A DNA stretch of 64,000 nt from Sphingopyxis sp. H073 (lineage in GTDB: Bacteria; Pseudomonadota; Alphaproteobacteria; Sphingomonadales; Sphingomonadaceae): NCBI RefSeq assembly GCF_001468395.1, contig NZ_LNSG01000005.1, forward strand, positions 62,001 through 126,000. Reading direction: 5' to 3'. The notes beneath the pieces are model-generated. The model was not told where the DNA came from. It searched no databases and saw nothing but the letters and a program-made list of their open reading frames with translations. The stretch's first letter is position 1; every line of letters starts with the position of its first letter. The translations under genes and the position numbers were made by a program. Positions 24,988 through 34,389 of the stretch are shown in pieces.

Positions 24988-25800
24988 TTACCTTAATCTC
25001 TGCTTCACTTGGCGCGGTGCTTCTCCCGTGACGCGAGCGAACACCCGTGAGAAGGCTGCGGCACTATCATATCCGACGCTGTCGGCCACGGTCTTGACCG
25101 GCTTGCCTGCGGCAAGAAGGTCACGCGCAATCGTCATTCGCCACCGGGTCAGATAGTCGATCGGCGTCCGCCCAACGCAGGCGCGAAAATGCGTGGCAAA
25201 ACGGGTGCGCGACATGCCGGCCACCTCTGCCAGATCATCAAGAGTCCACGAATGCCTTGGCTGTTCGTGCATCGCCGTCAGCGCCTTGGCCAATCGCGGA
25301 TCGGCAAGGCCGCCCAGCACACCATCATTCACCAGGCCACTGGCGACAACATGACGCACTACCAGGATCAAGAGATAGTCGAACAAATGGTCGATGGCGG
25401 CCTGACGCCCATTATTGTCGCCAAATCCTTCGACAAGCAGAAGATCGCAGGCGGGCCCCAGCGTCGGGTTCTCGGCCAGCGGCAGGATGACAAGGTCGGG
25501 CAGTCCTTCGCCAATCGGGTTGCCATTATCGCCGCCCAGATCGACCTTCGCGCAGACCAGATCAGCCCCGCCTTCCGCAGCGCCAGTGAACCGATGCGCC
25601 TGTCCGCGCGGGAAGAAGAGCAGCGTTGGTTCGTTCAGAATGAGATCGGCCTCGCCAGATCGGCTCAGCGTCAACGCGCCGCTCTTGAGAAGGTGGAGGT
25701 AGCCGCAATCGGCAAATTGCGCGGTCGTACACAAGTTGCCGGTAAAGAATGTCCGGGCGCTCGGGGCAGTGTGGGCAAAGAGAGCGGCAAAGATGTCCAT
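24988..25800 (-). CDS. AraC-family regulator with cupin sensor
   Basis: 270 aa from the ATG at 25800. The N-terminal half is a cupin-like sensor (GYLHLLKSGALTLSRSGEAD, LLFFPRGQAHRFTG). The C-terminal ~100 residues are the double HTH of AraC proteins: WTLDDLAEVAGMSRTRFATH, GRTPIDYLTRWRMTIARDLL, then VKTVADSVGYDSAAAFSRVF. Divergent from the AhpD-like gene 95 bp away, which it probably activates. This organisation is common for small redox cassettes. Confidence 0.88.
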   Translation of the reverse strand: MDIFAALFAHTAPSARTFFTGNLCTTAQFADCGYLHLLKSGALTLSRSGEADLILNEPTLLFFPRGQAHRFTGAAEGGADLVCAKVDLGGDNGNPIGEGLPDLVILPLAENPTLGPACDLLLVEGFGDNNGRQAAIDHLFDYLLILVVRHVVASGLVNDGVLGGLADPRLAKALTAMHEQPRHSWTLDDLAEVAGMSRTRFATHFRACVGRTPIDYLTRWRMTIARDLLAAGKPVKTVADSVGYDSAAAFSRVFARVTGEAPRQVKQRLR

Positions 25801-25895
25801 GTGAACGATCTGCAATGAAGTTGGCACCAATCTGCACCGATAACAGCCGATAGAGGCGTTGTGCAAGCCCGCACTGACCAACAGAGGAAACGCAA

Positions 25896-26441
25896 ATGCC
25901 CCGCATCAACCCCGTAGAACTCGCCACTGCCGACACCGGCGTCCAGGCCACCCTCGGCGCTGTTAAGGCGAAGATTGGCATGGTCCCGAACCTTTTTGCG
26001 ACCTTCGCTCATGCTCCTGCCGTGTTGAATGGCAACCTCGCCTTCGCAGATGCACTGGGAAGTGGTGTGCTGACCGCTGCACAGCGCGAAATCGTTGCGC
26101 TTGCCGTCGCCCAGTACAACAGCTGCCACTATTGTCTGTCGGCGCACACGCTGCTCGGGAAAGGTGCCGGCCTTTCGCCAGAGGCTATCCGCGCCGCCCG
26201 TCTGGGCAAGGGCCAAGATCCCCTCGACGATGCGATCGCGACGCTTGCCTTGCGCATCGTTGAAACACGCGGTCAGGTGAGCGACAGCGATCTGTCAGCA
26301 GCCCGCCTTGCCGGCCTCGACGACGCCCGCATCGTCGAAATCGTCGGTAACGTCGCGCACAATGTTCTGACCAACTTCATGAACAACGTCGCCCAGACCA
26401 AGATCGATTTCCCGGTCGTCGATGTGGCGGTTGCGGCCTGA
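25896..26441 (+). CDS. carboxymuconolactone decarboxylase / AhpD-like peroxidase
   Basis: A 181-aa protein with AGAGGAAA before the ATG. The motif EIVALAVAQYNSCHYCLSAHTLLGK contains the redox CxxC and nearby His of AhpD-type alkylhydroperoxidases in the carboxymuconolactone decarboxylase family. The opening IGMVPNLFATFAHAP is typical of the peroxidase-related subgroup. It would reduce peroxides or act as a thiol-disulfide protein in the cytoplasm. Followed by a small membrane protein; regulated by the divergent AraC gene. Confidence 0.85.
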   Translation: MPRINPVELATADTGVQATLGAVKAKIGMVPNLFATFAHAPAVLNGNLAFADALGSGVLTAAQREIVALAVAQYNSCHYCLSAHTLLGKGAGLSPEAIRAARLGKGQDPLDDAIATLALRIVETRGQVSDSDLSAARLAGLDDARIVEIVGNVAHNVLTNFMNNVAQTKIDFPVVDVAVAA

Positions 26442-26510
26442 TCATAATGCGTGCGGGCCGGTGCAGGACATCGGCCCGCTCCTCAATCACTTCCATAGGG
26501 AACCCTTGCC

Positions 26511-26882
26511 ATGAAACTGCAATTCCTTACCCCTGCGCTGCATGGCGTGCTTGACTATGTCGCCGCTGCCGCCCTTATTGCGCTGCCATTCCTGCTCGGC
26601 TTTCAGGGTATTGAGCTTTGGCTCTCTGTTGCCGGTGGGGCGGGCTTGATTGCCTACAGCCTGCTCACTGACTATGCATTCGGTGCGGTCAAGCTGGTGT
26701 CGTTCGATGCACACTTGTTGCTCGATCTTGCCGCAGGAGTAGCCTTCATTGCCGCGCCATTCTTGCTTGGCTTCACCGCTCTGGCTTCGATCTACTACCC
26801 GGTTATGGCAGCTGGCGTGATCGCGGTGGTTACCTGTACCTCGCGAGCCAACCAATCAGGCCGAAAGAACGCCGCTGCCTGA
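26511..26882 (+). CDS. small SPW-repeat-like membrane protein
   Basis: A 123-aa protein with four predicted transmembrane helices (LDYVAAAALIALPFLLGF, LWLSVAGGAGLIAYSLLTDY, LLLDLAAGVAFIAAPFLLGF, YYPVMAAGVIAVVTC). Two LPFLLGF / APFLLGF repeats make it internally duplicated, like SPW-repeat proteins. Often linked to stress cassettes; here it follows the AhpD-like gene in the same direction. No catalytic residues seen. Confidence 0.65.
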   Translation: MKLQFLTPALHGVLDYVAAAALIALPFLLGFQGIELWLSVAGGAGLIAYSLLTDYAFGAVKLVSFDAHLLLDLAAGVAFIAAPFLLGFTALASIYYPVMAAGVIAVVTCTSRANQSGRKNAAA

Positions 26883-26922
26883 GCACGTCTATCAAGGACA
26901 CAAGAGTTGTTATCAACAATGC

Positions 26923-26952
26923 CACCCTGCATGCCCCGATCACGGCATGCAG
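26923..26952 (+). terminator. strong hairpin after the stress cassette
   Basis: CCCTGCATGCC / GGCATGCAGGG with an 8-nt loop. No clear T-run follows (TTTGCC), so it is a weak intrinsic terminator or a transcript-stabilising structure. The rest of the gap up to 27169 shows nothing. Confidence 0.45.
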
Positions 26953-27169
26953 GGTTTGCCACGTCTGGAGTTTGGCGCTCCACGACCTGAGCCATAGCCC
27001 AACGCCCTCAGCGCCATGATCCAGTCGGCAGAAAAATTACGCGTACGGAACTCAATTCCTCACTATTCTGACCTTTGCAGAATCAGCCAACAGCGTTGAG
27101 CCCGTGAAAGCGGGCCCGCTTGTCGCAAGGCGAGGCGGTGTGCGGATCCCAACAGAGGCACCGCTCCGC

Positions 27170-27745
27170 TTATTTCTTGAGCACCGGATAGCCATCGACA
27201 TAAATCGAGTCAGTCGCATTGGCTGGCAAGTGGCAAGTCAGACAATCGGTCTTGTAATCGGTCGATTTCGTCTTGGTCGGGGCGCCCTGATCAAACCATG
27301 CCCAGCCCCAGCCGTCGCCCCACAACTTGTTGTCGGGATGGCTGTTCTTGCTGTCCTTCACCATAACGAACCAGCCTTTCAAGGCTTTCGTATGGCTGAC
27401 AGTGCCCGTTGTCATTGGTTCCGTCGTCGCCTCGAACACCTCTTTTACTAGCGTCGTGCCGTCCGCGAACGTGCCGGTAGCGCGATGCCCGGCTGCAGCA
27501 CCGGGCGAGGCATAGACGATATGCATCTCCTTTGATCCGGGTGTGCCATCGGCCGCCACAGCCCAAGTGCCGAGATATTGATAGGTATCACGATAATCGG
27601 CAGGTACGCGCAAGGTGCCTGCGGCGTCAGCGCCGCTATTGACAGCAACACCCGTATTCGATTGCGGCGCACAGGCCGACACAATCAGTACACCGACCAA
27701 CGATAACGCGCACAACCCAGCGACAGCCGCACTGCGGTATTGCAT
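27170..27745 (-). CDS. cytochrome P460-family lipoprotein
   Basis: 191 aa from the ATG at 27745; the signal peptide ends in a lipobox (LIVSAC). The mature protein has LRVPADYRDTYQYLGTWAV, EMHIVYASPGAA, VMVKDSK..HPDNKLWGDGWGW and the haem motif CLTCH. These fit the P460 family, whose members carry a lysine-cross-linked haem and oxidise hydroxylamine or detoxify nitrogen oxides. A lipoprotein anchor puts it at the periplasmic face of a membrane. It lies 2 nt beyond the chimeric gene and may be co-transcribed with it. Confidence 0.8.
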   Translation of the reverse strand: MQYRSAAVAGLCALSLVGVLIVSACAPQSNTGVAVNSGADAAGTLRVPADYRDTYQYLGTWAVAADGTPGSKEMHIVYASPGAAAGHRATGTFADGTTLVKEVFEATTEPMTTGTVSHTKALKGWFVMVKDSKNSHPDNKLWGDGWGWAWFDQGAPTKTKSTDYKTDCLTCHLPANATDSIYVDGYPVLKK

Positions 27746-27747
27746 GT

Positions 27748-28227
27748 CTATTGGTCCAACCGGGGATAGAATTGCGTCCACACCATATCTTTCTTGGCAC
27801 CATCGATATGACATTGCGCGCACTCAGCGGCAGACCTCAACGTCGCGGTCGCAAATTTGGGTTCGCCATGATTGAAGTTATAGTATCCCCAATTTTGGGT
27901 GTCTGCATAACGCTTGCTGTCCTTAACTGAAACATCCGCGCCGTTGAGCTTCAGGCTACCGAGTAGCTTGCGGTCCTGGGCCACCATCGCAAGCGCCACG
28001 AAGTTTCCGATGAGACTGGGTTCCGCCGGGTCGAAAAAGGCATCGGGTAATTCGTTGGGATCGATCTTGCGCGTAAGGCGCTCAAGACGATCACGCATCG
28101 CGTCAACGCTGCTGACCAGCTTCTTCCGCGCCGGGGTTGTCAGCCCCTCGGCCTCGGTGGCGGCAAGCAGCGCCTCGATCTCGGCGAGGATCTTGCTCGC
28201 CTTCGTTACTGAAGGATCCCGCGACAT
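27748..28227 (-). CDS. chimeric ORF: restriction-endonuclease-like N-terminus, P460-like C-terminus
   Basis: 159 aa. Residues 1-~86 (…IDPNELPDAFFDPAEPSLIG, then NFVALAMVAQDR) resemble the start of Eco29kI-type endonucleases, in which an FDP..P…G…A..L motif precedes the GIY-YIG catalytic domain. Here the catalytic part is absent. From ~94 on (NGADVSVKDSKRYADTQNWG, then YYNF, and CAQCH at 136-140) the sequence is a cytochrome P460 C-terminus. It has no signal peptide, so haem attachment is unlikely. It starts 2 nt after the methyltransferase stop, like the endonuclease of an R-M operon. Probably a deletion fusion of two genes, non-functional as either. Confidence 0.65.
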   Translation of the reverse strand: MSRDPSVTKASKILAEIEALLAATEAEGLTTPARKKLVSSVDAMRDRLERLTRKIDPNELPDAFFDPAEPSLIGNFVALAMVAQDRKLLGSLKLNGADVSVKDSKRYADTQNWGYYNFNHGEPKFATATLRSAAECAQCHIDGAKKDMVWTQFYPRLDQ

Positions 28228-28229
28228 GC

Positions 28230-29411
28230 CTATTGCTTGGTGCTTTCCGCGCTTCGCAGCGCAAGGGCGACACTGCGCGCCACGCGTTCGGCGAGCGTGA
28301 CTGGCACGGCGTTGCCAAGCTGCCGCATGGCCTCGGACCAGACGCCCTCGATTCGATAGGAGTCGGGAAAAGTCTGAAGGCGGGCGCTCTCCCTGACCGT
28401 GAAATAGCGAACCGATCCATCGGGCCGAGCGAGCATGTTTTCTCCTCCGGGAACGCCATGAACGCCGGCCTTCAATGCCTTCGCGGCGTCATCCAATGGG
28501 CTGCCGGTATGGCCGGGATAGCTGCGAGCTCCCGGCTGGAACCTGTGGCCGGAAAGGCCCGAGGCTTCCGCGGGGTTGCGCTCGGGGTCGGGCAAGGTCG
28601 CGAGAGCATCGCGTACGGTGAGCCATGGCAACTCAGCTGGCTTTTCCGTAAGCCGCTCTGCTCGGGACCTGGTGCGCTCGGCGTTCGACCATCGCTCCGC
28701 CTTGGAAACGTTGTGCCGTTCGAAATAGTCCCCGTGGGCCTGATCCCACAATAGGGCTTCCTGCGAATGAGACGCTTCGGGGAAGGACCATTCAATACCC
28801 TGATCCTTTCGGAACCCAACAAAGAATACCCGGTGCCGCTTCTGGGGCACGCCATAATCGGCCGCGTTCAATACCTCCGCAACAAGTCGGTACTCCAACC
28901 CGCGCTCCGCCCTCGAACTCGTATGATGCCTTTCGAGCCTGCGCAGATGCGTGGACCAGTCCTCGTCGTCCATTGCGACGAGCTCGGGGTATTGCATCTG
29001 TAGCTTGATGTATTCGTAGTAGGAACTGAACCGAGCCCGCGTCAGTCCTCGCACATTCTCGAAAATGAAGGCTCGAGGCTTGACCTCGCGCACCGCGCGA
29101 ACCGCCTCCGGGAACATGTCGCGCCGGTCCGCTTGGGCGCGATGTCGGCCACCAACCGAGAAGGGCTGGCAAGGGGGGCCACCGGATACCAGCTCGATCT
29201 TGCCCTCGTGCGCGGTGAAGTCGGCGTCGCGAACGTCACGCTCGATTTCGAGCGGCCAACGTTTCGCGTCCGCCTGACTGGCATGCCGATTGGCGAGAAG
29301 GGTGCGCTGGCAATTCGGCTCCCATTCGACAATGCGCTCAGGCTTGAAGCCCGCTCGCCCAATCCCAATGCTGAGACCGCCAGCCCCTGCGAACAGTTCG
29401 ATCGCCTTCAT
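28230..29411 (-). CDS. DNA cytosine-5 methyltransferase (probably orphaned)
   Basis: A 393-aa C5 methyltransferase with all key motifs: ELFAGAGGLSIG (SAM site), GGPPCQPFSVGG with the catalytic Cys at ~81, FENVRG, QKRHRVFFVGFR and the closing QLGNAVPV. The target-recognition region lies at ~205-330. Architecture and the coupled downstream ORF recall M.Eco29kI-like enzymes, but the target site cannot be read from sequence. Because the partner nuclease seems reduced to an N-terminal piece, it may now act as a solitary methylase protecting the element. Confidence 0.88.
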   Translation of the reverse strand: MKAIELFAGAGGLSIGIGRAGFKPERIVEWEPNCQRTLLANRHASQADAKRWPLEIERDVRDADFTAHEGKIELVSGGPPCQPFSVGGRHRAQADRRDMFPEAVRAVREVKPRAFIFENVRGLTRARFSSYYEYIKLQMQYPELVAMDDEDWSTHLRRLERHHTSSRAERGLEYRLVAEVLNAADYGVPQKRHRVFFVGFRKDQGIEWSFPEASHSQEALLWDQAHGDYFERHNVSKAERWSNAERTRSRAERLTEKPAELPWLTVRDALATLPDPERNPAEASGLSGHRFQPGARSYPGHTGSPLDDAAKALKAGVHGVPGGENMLARPDGSVRYFTVRESARLQTFPDSYRIEGVWSEAMRQLGNAVPVTLAERVARSVALALRSAESTKQ

Positions 29412-29711
29412 TGCGCATCATCCATAAATATCGACAAAGTCTGCCTCATTTCACCCTCTTTCCTAGTCCGGCACGCCCATCTGACCAAGGCCTTTCAGTC
29501 CTGTTTCCGCAGTTCAATCGCTGCGAGGTCTTCACGAGCCTTGTTGTGCTGAAGTGTGGATAGCTAGCAGGTAGGAAAGGGGCCCATGACGCGCCCCATA
29601 TTGTGCTGTAGCGGCATCGTGCCGAGCGCACGCTGAGATGGCCATTCCATCATGTGTGTGTCGAATTTACATCTCGTTGGTGAATGCCGCCTCTTCTACT
29701 TTCCGCCTCTT
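29412..29711. other. 300-bp region upstream of the methyltransferase
   Basis: No gene is supported. A tandem 15-bp repeat (CCGCCTCTTCTACTT, twice) lies at about 29688-29718, at the end of the next minus-strand gene. The methyltransferase promoter must lie here; no clear -35/-10 was picked out. Confidence 0.3.
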
Positions 29712-29975
29712 CTACTTTAAAGAATCGCCCAGTCGCGATCGTCCCTCCAATCGCCGCGCAAGTGCCTCGACAAATCCCTCATACCGCTCCCTGCCCTGCG
29801 CTTGCGCTGCGGCAAGGCCACTATCCGGCAGTGGCGGATTGGCAGTAAGCCAGAACCGCACGAACAAGGCCAAAGCCTCTGTGGTGATCTCAGTCTGCTG
29901 ATCGAGCTGTCCAAGCCGCCGGTCGATGCGATCAAGGCGGCGGCTGAGCGCTGCCTCGAGCTGCTCAGGGTTCAC
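29712..29975 (-). CDS. 87-aa helical protein at the end of the DarB-like operon
   Basis: A GTG inside the last codons of the helicase gene (overlap 11 nt) opens NPEQLEAALSRRLDRIDRRL, then GQLDQQTEITTEALALFVRF and a final basic helix. The heptad-like N-terminal helix suggests a coiled coil. The overlap indicates translation coupled to the large protein, so it may be a partner subunit. No known family. The longer upstream frame is a shadow of the helicase gene. Confidence 0.6.
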   Translation of the reverse strand: MNPEQLEAALSRRLDRIDRRLGQLDQQTEITTEALALFVRFWLTANPPLPDSGLAAAQAQGRERYEGFVEALARRLEGRSRLGDSLK

Positions 29976-32900
29976 GCAGCAATGCAAGTGCCTGTGGTGG
30001 CGATAACACTGGCGCGTCTGGCCTGGCTGTCGCGCGCGCTGCCCATGTTGCGGACACCCGGCGACCGACAATGCGGGTGCCATCGTCGGTCTGGAGCCGG
30101 TAGACACGGGTGGATTCTTCGGGAAGCTGTTTCCAGATCGGCAGCAGCAGGCCGGTGACGATGTGCAGTTCGCTTGTCGTGAAATCATCGACATGCGCCA
30201 CCTCGTCTTGCCAGATTGTCGCGAATGTCCGCTCGTCCACCTCATCCCAGTGGGTCTCGGGAAGGTGGGTCAGGGCGAAGTTCAGCCGCTCCATCGGCCG
30301 GATCAACCGGACGCGGCGTTCAACTTCGCCATCGTCAAGCATGACGCTGCGAGCCGGCAGCTGGACTGCAGCGCGTTTCGAGCGAGTGTTGACCAACAGC
30401 CGTGCGCCAGGCTCACGCCGAAGGTCGAGCGCCCGCTCGAGCGAGACCGGCTGGTTGCGCTCCTTCATTGCAATGCTGAGCAACCGGGTCTCTGCGCCCG
30501 TGGCCGGATGGACGTAGATCGGCTCACTGGCTGTGACGGTGAAGCTGTCGGCGGTCAGCGTCTCCAGCCCGAGATCGTAACTGCCCGCCGCGATTGCGCT
30601 CTCGACCTTGGCGCTAAGCAACTGCTCGAACACCGTGAACAGCACGTTCTGCATGTCGATGGTGAGTGCCAGCAGCCTGTTCAGGAAGGTCGTGATCGGC
30701 GGCAACTCGTCCTTGAGGCACCCGCTGCTGTCGGTCAGCGACAGGCCGGTCATGCTTTCAAAGGTCGCGAGCGAGCATCGCTCGACCTTGCCCGCATAGA
30801 TCAACACATAGAGCTGGCGCAGCGCATCGCGGGCATAGGGGCTTTCGAGATTGTCTTCGGGGCGGAACAGCCCCTGACCACCGGTCTGCCGCTGTCCGCG
30901 CGTGATCGCACCCAGAGTGTCGAGCCTTCGCGCGATGGTTGAGAGGAAGCGTTTCTCGGCCTGGACATTGGTGGCCACCGGCCGGAACAGCGGCGGCTGC
31001 GCCTGATTGGTGCGATTGGTGCGGCCCAGGCCCTGGATCGCGGCATCGGCCTTCCAGCCTGCTTCCAGCAGATAGTGATGGCGGAGCCGCTGGTTCCTCG
31101 CGCCCAGATCGGCATGGTAGCTGCGTCCCGTGCCCCCGGCATCGGAGAATACGAGGATTTGCTTGCGATCCTCCATGAATGCCTGCGCGTCGGCGAGGTT
31201 GGCATGGGCTGGCCGGTTTTCAACAGCGAGCCGGTCGCCGTTCGCATCGACCTTGTGGACGATCCGGCGCGATCGCCCGGTCACCTCAGCCACCATGTCG
31301 GTCCCGAACCGCTGCACGATCTGGTCGAGTGCGCCTTGGACCGGTTCCATCGATGCCAATTGCTCGATCAGCCCGTTACGTCGTTCGAGCGCCTCGCGGC
31401 ACTGCACGACATTGCCATCCTCGTCATAGGCTGGCCTCGACGCGAGATTGCCGTTGCCGTCGGTGAAGCTCTCATGAAGCTGGGTCGGGAAGCTGTGGAG
31501 GAGGTAATCCAGAACATATTCGCGGGGCGTGATATCGACCTGAATGTCGTTCCACTCGCCCGGATCGATATCGGCGAGGCGGCGCGACAGCAGTGCCTCC
31601 CCCGTCGAGACGATCTGCACCACAGCGGCTTGGCCATCGGCGAGGCCCTGCTCGATCGCGGCGATCAGCGTTGGCGTTTTCATTGCCGTGATGAGGTGAT
31701 TGAAGAAGCGCTGTTTGGCGGATTCAAACGCCGAGCGGGCCGCCGACTTGGCCTGCGCGTTGAGCGTGCCCTCGCTGCTCGTGACGTTGGCGGCCTCCAG
31801 CGCTGCGTCCAAGTTGTTGTGGATGACCTGAAACGCCCCGGCATAGGCATCATAGATGCGGACCTGGTCCGGTGTCAGCTGATGCTCGACCAGCTCATAT
31901 TCGACGCCTTCGTAGGAAAGCGAACGGGCGGCATAGAGGCCGAGCGATTTCAGATCGCGGGCCAGCACTTCCATCGCTGCGACCCCGCCCGCTTCGATGG
32001 CCGCAACGAAATCGGTGCGTTTGTCGAAGGGAAAGTCTGCGCCGCCCCACAGGCCGAGCCGCTGAGCATAGGCAAGGTTCTCGACCGTGGTGGCCCCGGT
32101 TGCAGAGACATAGACGACCCGGGCATCGGGCAGTGCATGCTGCAGACGCAGTCCGGCACGTCCCTGCTGCGAGGGGGCGCAATCGCCCCGTTCGGATTTG
32201 CCGCCGCCGGCATTCTGCATGGCATGGCTCTCGTCGAAGACAATGACCCCGTCGAAGTCGGTCCCCAGCCAATCGACGATCTGCTGGACCCGGGAAACCC
32301 GGTTTTCGCGCGCGTCGGAGCGTAGCGTGGCATAGGTCGTGAAAAGGATGCCTTGCTCGAGCCGGATGGGTGTGCCCAGACGGAACCGGGCGAGCGGGGT
32401 GACCAGCAAGGGCTCTTGCCCCAGAGCCTTCCAGTCGCGCTGCGCATCTTCTAGCAGCTTGTCGGATTTCGAAATCCAGACTGCGCGCGTTCGGCCCTTG
32501 AGCCAATTGTCGAGCACAATCCCTGCAACCTGACGCCCTTTGCCAGCTCCGGTGCCATCACCGAGGAACCAGCCCTTGCGGAACCGGACGGCCGTGTCGC
32601 AATCATCGGGCGCGGCTTCCACCTTGTCCCAGGTCGCATTAACGGACCAGCTGCCGGCGAGATGGTCGGCATGGGCTTCGCCCGCATAGATTACCGATTC
32701 GAGCTGGGCATCCGACAGCAGCCCCTGTTCGACGAGGCCAGCGGGCAGATGGGGACGATAGCTCGGCTTGGGCGGCGCGACCGAGGACATCGCCGCGGAT
32801 TGCACCAGTCGTGTCGGATGCGGCTGAGCGCCCGCGATGCGGATCGATTGGAGCGTGTAGGGCTCATAGAGCGTTTCGGAGAGCTTGCCGTCAGTCGGAG

Positions 32901-34059
32901 GACACCAGTCGATCACATCATAGTCGAGCGGCACGCGGGATGTCGCAGGGACCGGGGCTGCAGCCAGTCTCGGCTTTGGGCTGGCTTTGATCGCTTGTGA
33001 ATTGCGGGCAGCGACCAGTGGCTGAAGAGCTGATGCGGCGATGGGCTGACGTGGCGGGAGGCTGTCGGCCAACCAGCGCAGCAAGGTCGCAAGATCGGAA
33101 GCCATGCCCGGCGATGCCGGAAATTGCGCTGGATCGTCTGCGGGCACCTTGTCGATCACGGTCAGCCGGGTTTCGACCGAAGTGCCGTGCGGTGCGAACA
33201 CGCTGCCCGCTATCACCGCGCTGAACACTACCCGTGCCTTGTCCTGCATCCGGATGAAGCCATCCCGCCATGCCTTGTGATCCGGCGCGCAGTTGGCTCC
33301 TGTGATCGCCACGAGCCGTCCACCGTCGGCAAGCCGCGCGACGGCCGATGACAGATGCCGGATGGCTGCGTTGGCCACACGGGCTTCGACATTCAGCGCT
33401 GCCGAGAACGGCGGGTTCATGATGATGCAGCTCGGCACCACGGCTGCATCGAGCCGGTCGTGGATCTGTGCGGCGTCATGCATGGACAGGGGCGAGCCTG
33501 CAAACAGGCTGCCAAGCAGGGCGGCACGCACGTCGGCGACTTCGTTCATTGCCAAGCTGCATCCTGCCAGTTCAGCCTGGATGGCCAGCAGCCCAGTGCC
33601 CGCAGAGGGCTCGAGCACCAACTCGCCCGGGACGAAGCCTGCAGCAAATCCGGCCACCCATGCCAGTCCCAGCGGCGTCGAGAATTGCTGGTAAGCCTGC
33701 ATTTCCTCGCTGCGCCGGGTTTGCGTCGGTGCGAGCCGGGCAATCCGTTCGACCAGTTTCAGGCGTTCGAACGGCCCGGCGATCCTGGCATGGATCGCCG
33801 GGCCGTAGCGACGCATAAACAGCAATTGCGCGACCTCGACGGCTTCATAAGCGGTCTTCCAGCTCCAGGCTCCGGTCGCATCGCTTGCGCCAAAGGCGGA
33901 CTGCATCGCGGTGCGAATGGCGGGCGTGTCGATCCGGCGACCGGCGGCAAGGTGGCCGAGCAGGTCATCGGCTGCGGTGATGATCGCGGTAGCGGTTTGC
34001 TGCGGGGAAGCAGCGGAAAGCGGGCGCGCGGAGGCACCCGCCAAAGGCGAGTTGGTCAT
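29965..34059 (-). CDS. N6-adenine methylase + Strawberry-notch helicase (DarB-like)
   Basis: A 1364-aa protein. The N-terminal Rossmann methylase has LVLEPSAGTGLLA (~148-159) and the catalytic NPPF at ~215-218. The helicase part (~470-1060) is of the Strawberry-notch type: GDGTGAGKGRQ (~498, Walker A variant), DESH box near ~608, VSATGATT (motif III) and GLGRTNRTNQ (motif VI). Phage P1 DarB has the same methylase-plus-helicase plan and protects incoming DNA from restriction. Here it follows ParB-like and DUF932 genes in one operon. Anti-restriction is inferred from architecture; the start has GAAGGAAA upstream. Confidence 0.82.
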   Translation of the reverse strand: MTNSPLAGASARPLSAASPQQTATAIITAADDLLGHLAAGRRIDTPAIRTAMQSAFGASDATGAWSWKTAYEAVEVAQLLFMRRYGPAIHARIAGPFERLKLVERIARLAPTQTRRSEEMQAYQQFSTPLGLAWVAGFAAGFVPGELVLEPSAGTGLLAIQAELAGCSLAMNEVADVRAALLGSLFAGSPLSMHDAAQIHDRLDAAVVPSCIIMNPPFSAALNVEARVANAAIRHLSSAVARLADGGRLVAITGANCAPDHKAWRDGFIRMQDKARVVFSAVIAGSVFAPHGTSVETRLTVIDKVPADDPAQFPASPGMASDLATLLRWLADSLPPRQPIAASALQPLVAARNSQAIKASPKPRLAAAPVPATSRVPLDYDVIDWCPPTDGKLSETLYEPYTLQSIRIAGAQPHPTRLVQSAAMSSVAPPKPSYRPHLPAGLVEQGLLSDAQLESVIYAGEAHADHLAGSWSVNATWDKVEAAPDDCDTAVRFRKGWFLGDGTGAGKGRQVAGIVLDNWLKGRTRAVWISKSDKLLEDAQRDWKALGQEPLLVTPLARFRLGTPIRLEQGILFTTYATLRSDARENRVSRVQQIVDWLGTDFDGVIVFDESHAMQNAGGGKSERGDCAPSQQGRAGLRLQHALPDARVVYVSATGATTVENLAYAQRLGLWGGADFPFDKRTDFVAAIEAGGVAAMEVLARDLKSLGLYAARSLSYEGVEYELVEHQLTPDQVRIYDAYAGAFQVIHNNLDAALEAANVTSSEGTLNAQAKSAARSAFESAKQRFFNHLITAMKTPTLIAAIEQGLADGQAAVVQIVSTGEALLSRRLADIDPGEWNDIQVDITPREYVLDYLLHSFPTQLHESFTDGNGNLASRPAYDEDGNVVQCREALERRNGLIEQLASMEPVQGALDQIVQRFGTDMVAEVTGRSRRIVHKVDANGDRLAVENRPAHANLADAQAFMEDRKQILVFSDAGGTGRSYHADLGARNQRLRHHYLLEAGWKADAAIQGLGRTNRTNQAQPPLFRPVATNVQAEKRFLSTIARRLDTLGAITRGQRQTGGQGLFRPEDNLESPYARDALRQLYVLIYAGKVERCSLATFESMTGLSLTDSSGCLKDELPPITTFLNRLLALTIDMQNVLFTVFEQLLSAKVESAIAAGSYDLGLETLTADSFTVTASEPIYVHPATGAETRLLSIAMKERNQPVSLERALDLRREPGARLLVNTRSKRAAVQLPARSVMLDDGEVERRVRLIRPMERLNFALTHLPETHWDEVDERTFATIWQDEVAHVDDFTTSELHIVTGLLLPIWKQLPEESTRVYRLQTDDGTRIVGRRVSATWAARATARPDAPVLSPPQALALLREP

Positions 34060-34100
34060 GTCGGATTTCCTTCAATGAAGTTGGGGTGGTGCCGACCCGA

Positions 34101-34316
34101 TCAGGCGGGCGGAATATAGGCCTCGTAAGGATTGCCCGGCGCGAGGTGCCCGAACGGTGTCATCACATATTCGCCGTCGTCGCGGCCAACGGCGCAAAGA
34201 ACGTAGCGGGTTTCGCCGCTGGCAACCTCAGTGCACTCCATCAGCGCGAGATCGCCGGCTTGTGCTGCTTGCAGCAGTGTCTCGAAATTGGCGCGGGCAT
34301 GGTCAGGAATTGCCAT
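34101..34316 (-). CDS. DUF6117-like small protein
   Basis: 71 aa with GAAGGAGCC before the ATG. MAIPDHARANFETLLQAAQA then LALMECTEVASGETRYVLCAVGRD and TPFGHLAPGNPYEAYIPP form a compact α/β domain that I recall as DUF6117, a family of mobile-element proteins in sphingomonads and relatives. The family name is from memory. It sits between the ParB-like and DarB-like genes, so it probably serves the same process. Confidence 0.7.
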   Translation of the reverse strand: MAIPDHARANFETLLQAAQAGDLALMECTEVASGETRYVLCAVGRDDGEYVMTPFGHLAPGNPYEAYIPPA

Positions 34317-34389
34317 GGCAAGGCTCCTTCATCGGTGAGGGGGGAACAAGACACGCGGGGCGACCGGGGCCGCCCCGCGCGAGCAAAGT

